A stretch of DNA of 64,000 nucleotides from NCBI GenBank assembly GCA_016630905.1, contig WBMQ01000008.1:1240001-1304000 (forward strand), given 5' to 3'. The stretch is from Capillidium heterosporum (taxonomy: Eukaryota > Entomophthoromycota > Entomophthoromycetes > Entomophthorales > Capillidiaceae). Below are positions 12,233 to 22,218 of this stretch, piece by piece. The notes beneath the pieces were generated by a model. The model had not been told where the DNA came from. It did not search any database and saw only the letters and a program-made list of their open reading frames with translations. Both the position numbers and the translations under genes were made by a program. The first letter of the stretch is position 1. The number at the start of each line of letters is the position of its first letter.

Positions 12233-12984
12233 AAGTTTGTCGATAGTTTAGAATGTTAGATATAGTTAGTACAGATGAATCTGGGCTATGTTCTTTTTAT
12301 ATATAATATGCTTACATAGTTTATATAATATAAGACAGCAATATATTGATAAGCAACTGGGTTCAGAGTCATATATGTGAATAAATTTAACGGTCATTGA
12401 TACTATTTTCAAATACTATAAAATCTTGAGAGTTTACTTGGTGAATAATATCTACAAATCATATTTATAGTTTTTGATAGAGCTATTATATAACTATACT
12501 CACTAATATCAGTTGTTTTATCTCTCTATTATAGTGCTCTTAACCTCATAACGAGATTTAATGATATATGATCATTTTTAGTAGATCTGGCTATTTAAAA
12601 ATAAGGCAAACGTAGAGTAATGTAGATATTAATCTCAGTTTTCTTCTGATGGGCCTAGCTTTTGTCAAAATAGAATACAAGCGCTTGACAAAGGATATTA
12701 CTTTTCACTATAACTACCACATATTCTTGGAAATTATACATTCAACACCAAATCAATATGTACTATCTCTAATTGAATGGTTCTTGAACTATTTTGTATT
12801 AGACTATGTATACTATGCTGAAGTTTTTAAATAGATAGAAGCCAATGCCAACAAACTAAAATGAATGGTATAAATTAGAAAGTAAGGAATCCATCTATGA
12901 CATAAAATTACCCTTAATAAACAAAGCCCACTAAACCATTCTTATATTAATAAACTTCAAGGGTTACCTTAATTTCAATAATGT
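12233..12984. other. intergenic, convergent 3' regions
   Basis: AT-rich. Contains one 61-codon ATG frame at 12649-12834 that is aromatic-rich and not convincing as a gene. Confidence 0.6.
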
Positions 12985-13473
12985 TTAACTTTTGAATAAC
13001 GAGCATTTCTTAAGAGTGTCTTTCAAATCCTCTTTAAGTATTGGGGCTGTCGAAATACATGTAGGGATATTCTCTGGTTGCTCTACCCATAATACATGAG
13101 GTATATCTATCTCCTTCAGCTTTAAAGCTAGTTTCTCCAAACTATCTCCATTCTTCGTCTAAAATGAATAAGATTCAATGGTATGAAATGAAAAACTCTA
13201 CCTCTAGGACGACTTTGTGCATGTTGTCCAAGTCTTGTAAGTAAGCTTTAGTGGCTTCCAAGTCTTTGTACTTGGACAGAGTTGCAGTGGTGGCGTGGCA
13301 GGCTTGAGCGATAACACTAGATATAATTTCAGGATCTTAGAATTCATTTATAAGTAGTATAAACCTTCCACTTGGCCAGCCTAGACCCTATATAACTATA
13401 AGTCAATAACTATAAGTTGAACTACTTTGATAAGGTCCTTTCGAATAACTACGAACATAGTCAAGTGAGCCAT
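12985..13473 (-). CDS. PTRHD1: PTRHD1-type peptidyl-tRNA hydrolase
   Basis: Small Pth2-fold protein expected to release tRNA from peptidyl-tRNA or bind related substrates. 119 aa from four exons: 13473-13426, 13387-13365 (23 nt), 13316-13202, 13158-12985; introns of 38, 48 and 43 nt. The product starts MAHLTMFVVIRKDLIK, followed by GLGWPSGSVIAQACHA (the Pth2 family Gln-Ala-Cys-His-Ala region), KAYLQDLDNMHKVVLE, LWVEQPENIPTC and LKKCSLFK, and aligns end to end with animal PTRHD1 proteins as I know them. No single exon is long, so the gene is invisible without splicing. Divergent from the hexosaminidase gene with only 137 bases between start codons. Confidence 0.9.
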
Positions 13474-13610
13474 CGCTGAAGCTTTCTATGAAAAAATTGA
13501 TTACAACTTGAAGAAAAGGCAGTTTAATGAAAACGTAGTTTTCATAATTAAATTCAATCATAATCGATAAATTAAGCCAAATTCCAGGCAACACAGCTCT
13601 CTATTAGAAA
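13474..13610. promoter_or_regulatory. compact bidirectional promoter PTRHD1 / hexosaminidase D
   Basis: 137 bases separate the two divergent ATGs, so both promoters must overlap here. No canonical TATA box is evident. Confidence 0.5.
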
Positions 13611-16600
13611 ATGGATCAGTCCTCGCCCGACTTCAGTAGTACAACAAAGTCTCGACAGCTACCCGACTCCGTGCCACCTTTCATCGTCAACGACGTTCCT
13701 TTCATACAACACAAGTTTTGCCCGGTATTCCTATCTATTGACCTGGCGGAAGTGAATTCAGATATCAGAGATGGCTTAATTGAATTAGCTAAATATTGTC
13801 CCCATAAGAATTTAGTTATAACGGACAACCAGCACTTCTATAAGGTATTGGAATCTAGATATGTAAAGGAAGCCTCTTTCCAATGGGAATTGAAGTAACG
13901 AATTTACATTTGTATGATAAGACTAAATAATATAGCTTCAAAAAGGATGACGTGTTAGAACCTGGAGAGTATATCGTAGGCTATACACCTAATTTAACTA
14001 GCAATAAGTTGAAAGTGGATATAACGTATAGCCGTAATATTGAAGGTGCAGCATTTACTCAATACCCATGCTAATATATTTTTAAATTAGCTTTTAAAGC
14101 TTTGGGTAGATTATTGGCCTTGGCTTTCCAAACCCGAAATTTACCTATTCCCAATTTAACTGAGAAGCCGTACGATGAAATTTTGAATTTTACCGAGAAG
14201 GCACAGTTCGAAACACTATGGTACAAGTCATTTTTAGCTTACATATTAACATTGTTTAGTTTGATGATCGATTGTAGTCGCAACGCCGTTCCTTCAGTTC
14301 GAACTGTCTTTCAATACCTTAGATTCTGTGCATTATTAGGCTACAATATGGTTCAGTTATACACGGAGGATACGTTTCAGGTATATTTACGTATTTCAGT
14401 AACTTAAGGAATTCTACTTAGGTTAAAAATGAGCCCTACTTTGGCTTCAATAGAGGTAATGGCAAATGCATAACTATCTATTTAATTTCTTTTAGGAGGG
14501 TATAGCGAAAAAGAATTAAGGGAAATTGACGACTATGCCTTCAATTTGTATTTGAATATCGCCATTTATCCAGCTGTTAATATTGTTATTCTAGTGATAT
14601 CGAGATAGTGCCTTGTATACAAACTCTAGGCCACCTTGGACAAATTTTGCAATGGCCTAGGTACGCCGAGCTTAGAGATACCTTTGAAGTCTTGCTGACA
14701 AGACAAGAAAAGACTTATGAGTTCCTTGAAAAGATAATTTTGGCGTCTTCATTGCCTCTACGTTCAAACCGTATCCACTTGGGTATGGATGAGGTACATA
14801 CTAGCATACAATATAATTCTAATAGTTAAGGCATATGGAATTGGAGAAGGTAGGCATCGTACTGAATATGGAAATGAGGACAGCACCAAGATCTTTGTAA
14901 ATCATCTCGCCAAGATTCGTGAGATATGCGATAGGCATAACTTGAAGCCCATGATTTGGTCCGACAGTAAGTTTTAAATTACATACACAGATATGAATCT
15001 AACCTTTCCAGTGCTCTTTTGCTTAGGTAACTTCTGTTAATTTCAACTTCCACTTAAAGATCTGAAGGTGCAAAGAACATGTCACTTTCCAGTTACTATG
15101 CGGACAACATCGCTCCGGCCTCCTTTATCATCGATCCTAGCGATAAAGATAACCTCGAGTTAGTATTCTGGGATTACTACCATGTCCAGCCAGACATCTA
15201 TACCCAGAAGCTACGAAATCACCGCGAATTGGGATGCGATCAACCTTGGGTTGCTGGTGGAGCTTGGACCTGGTCTAGGTTTTGGTGTTCCAGCCAGTTC
15301 AGTTTAAAGGCGGCCCAAGCTTCTGTTATGGCGTCCAAGGATCCCATTGACGGGGTAAAGAAGTATATGCTGACGATATGGGGTGACGAAGGCGCCGAAA
15401 GTGACTAGTAAGCTTTCCTTCTTATGGCCCTTTTTGATTTGAATTCAGTTTTTCAGCGCTACCTACCATGGTCTACATCAGCTTGCAGGCATACACTACT
15501 TACAAGACGATCGATATATCAGTCTTTAGAGACTACTTTGGTAAGTTGTTAGTTTTAGCATAAATTTTAATTTTAATTTATTTAGCTGGTGTATGCGGAG
15601 GCTCTTTAAGCTCATGGGTAACTTACTGCTATATATTATTTGTACTAATCACGATATTTAGTACAACGCAAGTCAAGTAAATTTAAGATTTTTAGGTCAA
15701 GGCTGACTAAATCTCTTTTAGTTAGATGAGCTTCCATTTAGCAACAACTTTGTAGACCTATCGATCCTTCAAAGCTGCGATCATTACAACCATTTCCCAC
15801 CGAATCCGAGTAAACACTTGTTATGGGAAGGTACTTTTTCATATACGTTGAGAGAACCTATGCTTACATTTTAGATCCCTTCTATTCGATCATAACGCCA
15901 TCGTACAACCAATACGACTTAGAGACGCACTACGGCCAGCTTTCGACGTACCTACTGAAGAGTATCGAAGAAAACCTGGAACTATATCCGTTGAACCGTA
16001 GGCTCTATCTGCCCGCATATTTGGCCCAGGTACTATATTTCAAAGTGTATCTCAAGGAAACTTTATGTGACCTCTACCGTCGTGGTCTCAAAGAGGAGTT
16101 GCTATACACAGCTAACCAGAAATTCAAAGATTTGAAGCACGCTTTGACTAAGCTCTGGCATTACCACCGCTCGTTATGGTTAGCTAACAACAAGCCATTC
16201 GGCTGGGAGGTACTCGAGCTGAGATATGGTGGTTTAATGGCCCGAATCGATACTATGGCTAGCCGCATTACCGACTACTGCGAATATCACACCAAGAAGG
16301 CGTACTGGGCTGACAAGAACAGCTCTATAGTAGATGAAACCGATGAGATGGATATTGAAAGCCGACCTATGACCAGTCCCATTGAAGTCTACTCACCCAA
16401 CGGTTCAGATGTGGCTTACTCATCGACAAACGAGGCCAAAGCGGATCTCGAGCATCCTATTGAAAGCATACCCTTCAAATTCTCGAGTAAGGTGCTTAAG
16501 GAACCTCCAACCAAAGTGTTCGCGGTGTGGCCACAGCATTCCAACTACGCCGATGGTAGCCTAAATGAAACTTTGGAAGTCATTCCTGAGTTCGAAGTCG

Positions 16601-16683
16601 AATCCATGGAAACTTTTTCGCTGCTCCAACATAATATGATCTTTGATTACAACCGAGCTTCTACCGTGTCCCGGCTGGGGTAG
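13611..16683 (+). CDS. HEXD: hexosaminidase D-like GH20 glycoside hydrolase
   Basis: Predicted exo-beta-hexosaminidase of the intracellular HEXD type. 827 aa from 15 exons: 13611-13894, 13936-14045, 14091-14226, 14260-14380, 14422-14455, 14496-14547, 14595-14793, 14831-14966, 15012-15026 (15 nt), 15068-15407, 15449-15540, 15586-15617, 15662-15676 (15 nt), 15722-15830, 15875-16683. All phases agree. Motifs: LMIDCSRNAV, YFGFNRGGYSEKEL, IEIVPCIQTLGHLGQILQW, then the GH20 acid/base pair in HLGMDEAYGIG (Asp311-Glu312), MIWSDMLF, WDYYH, AGGAWTWSRFW, WGDEGAESDYFSALPTMVY. There is no signal peptide, consistent with HEXD. An N-terminal extension of about 130 residues and a C-terminal tail of about 150 acidic/Ser-rich residues go beyond the usual core. 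Confidence 0.92.
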
Positions 16684-16953
16684 TTTACTTGAGTTCGTTA
16701 GTTTTTGAAATTATAATGTTTTGATCTTTACTTGCTGAAATTTTTTATGTTTAATATAGTAGGTATGGTTTAATTACATTTGCCCATACATGTATTGATA
16801 TATTCGAATTGTTTTTAAAGGTCTAACTAGGTATGCATATATATGTACAATCTCTAGCGTTTTATTTTGAAAAATCCAAAAAATAACTAACAAAGCTTCA
16901 ATATTAGTTTAAATCTATAGCGTATGTATATAAAGGATGGCAATTTAATAAAT

Positions 16954-18029
16954 TTAACGGACTTGGGTATTGGCGATGGCAGTATTATCCACACTTCCAT
17001 ACCCATTACGCTCATGACTTCCCCTGCTATGTTCATGATCTCTCTTGTTATGCTCATGGTCTCTCTTGTTGTGCTCATGGTCTCTCTTGTTGTGCTCATG
17101 GTCTCTCTTGTTATGTCCATGGCTCCTTTTATGATGCCCATAATCTCTATCATAATTATCATGACATCTTTCATAGTGTTCATAATCTCTCTTGTGATAT
17201 CCATAATCTTTTTTGTGATGCTCGTGACTCCTCTTATAATGGCCATGATCTTTTCCGTTACGACAATCATTATCCAAATAAAAAGGTTGCTTTAACTTAT
17301 CCTGTTCATTGTTCTGTTCATCGCTCCTGTAAGAAAATTTCAAACTGAGTTTTAAATTAAATTTCAAAACTACCTGTTGGGTTTCGCTTGGATAGCTGGA
17401 TCAGCACTCTTATTTTTATATTCGCATATTGAAACTATGAATAGACACAAAATTACAAATATGAAGAAAGGCACCATAGAATAGTCATAATCTCTTCTTG
17501 GACCTATTTGTGAAGACAACTGATGTTAAAACTCTAATGTAAATAGTTTGTTATAGAATTTACTTGGATCACCTCTGGAATAATGCATCAGCTTATAACT
17601 AAATTTACATGAACCTTTGAGGATGTAGCTGTCGGTTGGACTGTCATACCCTTCGCAGATTACTGACGTTTGTTGGAATTTGTAGGCTTCCGGTAACTTC
17701 CCATTGCACCTCCATTTTATTGAATTGGTTGCTGATTTTGCTATAAAAAGATCTATTAAAATAGATGCTAAAACTTCAAGTTACCATTTGGTTCAAAATT
17801 CATATTCTCACAGATGACATACTCTATAAACTTTAATTAAACAATATATAAATAATATACCTAAGTTCACATTCATACAATCAGCCTTATTACTCAAACA
17901 TTCCAACTGTGGTTCTGGTTCCAGCCTCCTACCTTTAGTTAGCCCACCTTTATAGAACCCTAATTTGTGTACATCAGTTAGTAGTATTTTATCGTCTTGT
18001 TGATAGTTTTTGTATCTGGAATAGACCAT
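16954..18029 (-). CDS. SARAF: SARAF-like store-operated calcium entry regulator, paralogue A (His-rich tail)
   Basis: SARAF is an ER membrane protein that damps STIM/Orai calcium entry in animals; the role here is inferred. 295 aa, five exons: 18029-17861, 17823-17785, 17740-17564, 17503-17374, 17326-16954. The luminal domain matches SARAF: DVHKLGFYKG, RRLEPEPQLECL, IKWRCNGKLPEAYKFQQ, VICEGYDSPTDSYILKGSC. One membrane span (VPFFIFVILCLFIVSIC) follows, then a cytosolic tail rich in His, Lys and Asp with heptads HNKRDHE. The tail is about 70 residues longer than in paralogue B. There is no signal peptide before the luminal domain, unlike animal SARAF; an unfound upstream exon could supply it. 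Tandem with paralogue B, same strand, identical exon plan. Confidence 0.85.
17041..17124 (-). repeat. 21-bp tandem repeat encoding HNKRDHE heptads
   Basis: Four successive 21-base units (17041-17061, 17062-17082, 17083-17103, 17104-17124), the second and third identical and the fourth diverged. In frame with SARAF-A they encode a 7-residue basic/acidic/His unit. More diverged heptads extend to about 17260. Confidence 0.9.
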
Positions 18030-18756
18030 GTTATTTTTAATCAAGGTAGGTAAATTTCGAGCTTTATATATCTGTAGTTGAAGCTTGGCAGGAAAGTTTG
18101 TACTTCACGTCACAATTAATTTCTCCTTATAGAATCTATAAGCTAATTCAAGGGATGAAAGCTGCCAAGACGGCAAATTTTAAAGCAGAATCCACCTTAG
18201 AAGTCCCAGAAAAACTGTAGTATAATTAGTTGCTGAGATTACTCTAGAGTACAATTAATTTGAAGTTTGAAGAACACTTTTTTGATGGACTCTGTTCTAA
18301 ATATGCTTGCTCTTCCCTTAAATAAGCTTGGCATTTTACTTAAAAGCACATTAAGAAACTGCGTAACAGCCGATAGTTTATTCTGTCAAATTTTACTTTG
18401 TTAGACTACCTTATACATACCTATACTTATGAATATGAATTTAATGACATACACAACTATAGTTGGAGAACTTGATCCAAGCAATTGGTAATTTTAGTTG
18501 TTCAGTTGAGAAATTTAAATTGGCCCAAGTATTATAACTGATCTAGGACTCCTCTCCTACTTGTTGTATTTCTTGGCACCGCTATATCCTAATTTTGCTC
18601 TTGATTGAATATTATTTTGCTGTTATTGCCTTTTTAAGGGAATATATATACCACTTAGGACACCTTGTTCCAATAAAACGATACAATAATTACCGATTCT
18701 TCTAAACTTTGCTTTTAAACTTACAGTATACTTATAAAAAAGATAATCCAATAGAT
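18030..18756. other. intergenic between SARAF paralogues
   Basis: Holds the SARAF-A promoter at its left end and the 3' flank of SARAF-B at the right. A 22-codon ATG frame (18155-18223, plus) is too short to call. Confidence 0.6.
18060..18112 (-). promoter_or_regulatory. SARAF-A promoter: TGACGT motif and TATA box
   Basis: On the minus strand TGACGT lies at 18112-18107, followed by GAAGTACAAACTTT, and ATATATAAAG at about 18070-18061, some 78 and 35-40 bases before the ATG. SARAF-B has a similarly placed GTGACGTAAAATTACC block. Confidence 0.45.
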
Positions 18757-19619
18757 TTAATTGACTTGAGTATCGGCGATAGTAGATCTATCCACGCTAC
18801 CGTACCCATCATACTCCTGGCCTATGCCACTACGATCATGATCATCCGATCTATAAGGCTGCCTCAGCCTATTCTGTCCGTTGTTTCGATATCTAAAATT
18901 CAAATTGAATATTATGAACTGAATTTTAAAGTTACCTATTGTCATTAAAATCGTTAGGGTAAGTTTGGTTAACTGGATCAACGTTATTATTTCTCCCCGT
19001 AAAAATTTTGTATAGAATGGTGAAAAGAACACCAAAGAAGAATACAAAGAAAGCGAAAGTTAGTAGGGGGCTACTGTTCCCTGTTCCTGAATCTATTTGT
19101 ATTAATAATAAAGGTTTAAATTCTACTGCTATGTGAAATGAGATAAAATTTACTTGGACAGCCACCTGGACAATGCGTTAATTTGTAACTAAGTTTACAC
19201 GAACCCTTCAGTATGTAGCTGTCAGTCGGATTGTCGTACCCTTCACAGCTTACTAAAGTTTGTTGGAATTGGTAGTCCTCCGGTAATTTTGCATTGCATT
19301 TCCACTTTATTGGACTATCTGATGAAGCTACCAGATAAACAAATATTAAAATAAAGTCGAAAATTTTACTTACCGTTTAGTTCCAGCTGCATATTTTCAC
19401 AAACGGCATAATCTATAAATTTTAACGCAAATAAATACTGGATAGCTTACCTAAATTGACATTCATACAATCAATCTTCTCACTTAAACATTCCAATTGA
19501 GGTTGAGGTTCCAGCCTTTTACCTTTAGTCAATCTACTCCTGTAAAATTCCAACTTTTGGACATCGGTCAGTAGTTGCTTATCACCCTGTTGGTAGTTTC
19601 CGTATCCGAAATGACTCAT
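18757..19619 (-). CDS. SARAF: SARAF-like store-operated calcium entry regulator, paralogue B
   Basis: 224 aa, five exons with the same boundaries as paralogue A: 19619-19451, 19412-19374, 19327-19154, 19092-18936, 18892-18757. Luminal motifs: DVQKLEFYRSRL, KRLEPQPQLECL, DYAVCENMQLEL, IKWKCNAKLPEDYQFQQ, VSCEGYDNPTDSYILKGSC, then LTHCPGGCP with cysteines absent from A. A membrane span (LLTFAFFVFFFGVLFTIL) and a short polar tail ending DRSTIADTQVN follow; the tail ends of A and B match (IA[ND]TQV). No His heptads. As in A, the N-terminus starts directly with MSHFGYGNYQQGDK and lacks a signal peptide. The pair arose by tandem duplication. Confidence 0.87.
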
Positions 19620-20334
19620 TTTGTTTAGTTGAAAAGTATTTGAACTACTATAAACTTTTTATTGAGGTTTGGTTGAAAAGTTTGGTAATTTTACGTCACC
19701 AATTTAGTTTACTTGGAAGTTTATGATAAGCCCATTCAAGTGATAAAAGCTTAGAATATGTAATGGCAGTTGATAGTTATACTTTCACTGCTGTTCGAGT
19801 TGAATTACTGCCACTTCAATAGTTTATCTACATTTGCCTGGTACATAAATTTGATATCACTTGTATCTATATTCTGTACTGAAGTGTTTAGGAAGATATT
19901 GAACATCAGACGCGAAACTAGGCTTGAAAAGATAGTTGCAACAGCACCTCTTATTTAAATCTCCAAGTGTATGAATCTGGATATGAATATTATATATCTT
20001 ATATTTTAAAATCCAATTACTGCTGAATTATCTTTATAGGTACAATAATAATAAAAGTACTAGTTGAAATAGATTTGCTTCCATTTGGGCTTTTGAAGGG
20101 GAGCCTGTAAGTTTGAATATAAATATATTTTGAAGTGAGCACGATCTGGAAGCTATTAAAAATTCAGTTAATGTAATATTAAAGATGAAGTGTATTTATT
20201 TACATAGTAAATCAAATACTAGTATTATTGGAGCTTTTATAAGTGAAATCATTTCATTTACTAATAAGTTAAAATATAAGCGGATAATGCCTCCTTGCCT
20301 AAGTGGTAGGTAGAGCTACAAAAGCTGTAGAACT
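19620..20334. other. intergenic, SARAF-B upstream region and GMC 3' flank
   Basis: AT-rich. A 62-codon ATG-less frame at 19770-19958 is not convincing. SARAF-B promoter motifs lie at the left. Confidence 0.6.
19693..19698 (-). promoter_or_regulatory. SARAF-B promoter TGACGT motif
   Basis: TGACGT on the minus strand about 75 bases before the ATG, embedded in GTGACGTAAAATTACCAAAC, matching the position and flanks of the SARAF-A element. Confidence 0.45.
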
Positions 20335-22218
20335 TTAGGCATCGATCGCGATGGTATCGGCAGCTTTAGCTCCGATCATGTAGAGGTATAACACCGGGAA
20401 GTAACCAGGTATATCGGGGAGGATACTCAAATCGACGACGCGCAGCTTCTTGGTACCTTTGACTCTAAATTGAGCATCCAAGACGGCATTGAGGTCCCCA
20501 TTACCGCCAATCTTCATGGTACCAGTGGCGTGATGTCCCCACGACGACTTTACAATGTACTTGGCTAAATCTTCATCTGACTGGACGTTGTCTCCTGGTA
20601 GAACCTCTTTGAACCCACTCGTAAACTTTGTCAGCATCTCTCTAATGTGCTTGATGCCGTGGATTATGGCTGGGATATCCTTCTCATTGCCTTGACTGAA
20701 GTAGTTGAAATTGATATTGGGGACGTCACGTGGGTCATTACTGTTCAAAGTTACACGGCCGTTACGGTTGAAGGAGTGGGCCTTAAGTATTAGGAAGGAC
20801 ATGATATCCTTGTTGAGGTAGACTTCTTCGGCCATACCGTGGTGATAGCCGGCAAAGTAGATGGGAGCAGATAAGATGAAGAGGTCGGGAACTTCCAAGC
20901 TGGGACTGGATTTTAAAGTTTGACCGGTAAGGACCCCGTTAAATGCATAGGGTCCGTTATGGTACTTCTTGAATCGGGTGTAACAGGGGTCCGAGTCATC
21001 ACCCCGGAACTTGCAGTCTAAAAGCAACGTGAACTTCTCGTCGAATTTGACATTGACACTGGTTTCGTAACGATCATGTAAATTCCTACCTACGCCAGGA
21101 AGGTTGACTCGGGGTTTTATATTGAACTCTCGCAGGTGGTCCGGATCGCCGATACCACTCAACATCATCAGCTGGGGAGTATTGAAGGTGCCTGCCGATA
21201 CGATGATTTCCTTGTTGGCGTAGACTACACCAGGCTTACCGGCATTGTTCTTGCTGTAGAGTGGAGAGGCGCTGTACAAATACTTGCCACTCAGGTACTT
21301 TACACCATAAGCGGTATTGGAGTTGTCAAGTAGGACCTGAGTAACCAAGGTATCGGTCCAGATAGTCAACTTGCCATCCTGACGGAACTCCTGGAGTTTC
21401 TCTAGAACGCCGGTACGTCGCAAATTTTTGGTAGGATCTGCATTCATAGGAACTAGGAAAGATTTCTCTTCGTCAGTTCCCATCTTACCGTTGCTCTTGA
21501 ACTCGTTGATGTCGAATCCAAGGATATCCGATAGCAGAGCTTTGCCCAAGATCTGGAAGGTCAGATCCGACAGCTTTTTATCCTGGGCCAACAGGTTGAC
21601 TATATTGACATAACTCAGCTTGAACCAAGCTTTACTCTTGTCGGACAGCAAGTTGGTAGCCATCGTTGATAAGGATTGGAAGAAACTGCCAAACTGGTTG
21701 AGTGCCTTGGTAGGTGCCAACTTCTCCATAATGGTTGGTCGGAACAGCTTCTGGTAGTACTGTTTAAAGTTATTCTCGGACCAGGTTTCATCCCCCGTCA
21801 GCTCGACCATCTTATGGAAGTCGACTGAGTTGGGCAGCAGATGGATCAACGCGTTGTGCAGGGTACAGCCACCTAAACCGGATGCCCTTGGGTACAGCAC
21901 TTTCTGGCGTAGGTTAGTCTTCTCAGGGTAGTGTTTGACGTAGTAGTCCCAGGCTATGTTCTCATCTTCGGAAGTGGTTACATGTAACGCCGGTGTAGTT
22001 ACGTTGGGGGAGTTGTACTCAGGTCCGGCCTCAATCAACAAAGTCTTGAACCCTTTTTCAGCAAGACCCATAGCTACCATGGAACCAGCTGCGCCAGCAC
22101 CAACCACTATGTAGTCAAAGTTGTTGGCATTGAGGTTGTTGGATGGCCCTAAGTTGGCCTGACCGCTACAAATTGAGAGCCAAGGAAGTAGTAAGAGTTG
22201 GGGTTGCAGCAGCTTCAT
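20335..22218 (-). CDS. secreted GMC oxidoreductase
   Basis: FAD-dependent glucose-methanol-choline family oxidase/dehydrogenase, 627 aa, single exon. A signal peptide (MKLLQPQLLLLPWLSICSGQA) suggests secretion. The FAD fold begins FDYIVVGAGAAGSMVA (Gly40-Gly45), with LLIEAGPE as the second FAD strand. GMC signature 1 is PRASGLGGCTLHNALIH, signature 2 SAGTFNTPQLMMLSGIG. Near the C-terminus SWGHHATGTMKIG supplies the catalytic His (His563). The second catalytic position, usually His or Asn before Pro in the last motif, reads GYFPVLYLYMIGAKAAD, so Phe607 appears to replace it. Substrate cannot be told. Unlike most neighbours it has no introns. Confidence 0.93.
   Translation of the reverse strand: MKLLQPQLLLLPWLSICSGQANLGPSNNLNANNFDYIVVGAGAAGSMVAMGLAEKGFKTLLIEAGPEYNSPNVTTPALHVTTSEDENIAWDYYVKHYPEKTNLRQKVLYPRASGLGGCTLHNALIHLLPNSVDFHKMVELTGDETWSENNFKQYYQKLFRPTIMEKLAPTKALNQFGSFFQSLSTMATNLLSDKSKAWFKLSYVNIVNLLAQDKKLSDLTFQILGKALLSDILGFDINEFKSNGKMGTDEEKSFLVPMNADPTKNLRRTGVLEKLQEFRQDGKLTIWTDTLVTQVLLDNSNTAYGVKYLSGKYLYSASPLYSKNNAGKPGVVYANKEIIVSAGTFNTPQLMMLSGIGDPDHLREFNIKPRVNLPGVGRNLHDRYETSVNVKFDEKFTLLLDCKFRGDDSDPCYTRFKKYHNGPYAFNGVLTGQTLKSSPSLEVPDLFILSAPIYFAGYHHGMAEEVYLNKDIMSFLILKAHSFNRNGRVTLNSNDPRDVPNINFNYFSQGNEKDIPAIIHGIKHIREMLTKFTSGFKEVLPGDNVQSDEDLAKYIVKSSWGHHATGTMKIGGNGDLNAVLDAQFRVKGTKKLRVVDLSILPDIPGYFPVLYLYMIGAKAADTIAIDA

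Noticed and set aside
14227-14259. Reading the GH20 gene through this stretch as a hydrophobic insert
   Set aside because: A 33-nt intron removes it and restores LWYNLMIDCSRNAV, matching the family core.
16924-17295. Plus-strand 123-aa very hydrophobic frame
   Set aside because: It is the reverse complement of the HNKRDHE-type repeat tail of SARAF-A; the minus strand joins in phase to the conserved SARAF exons.
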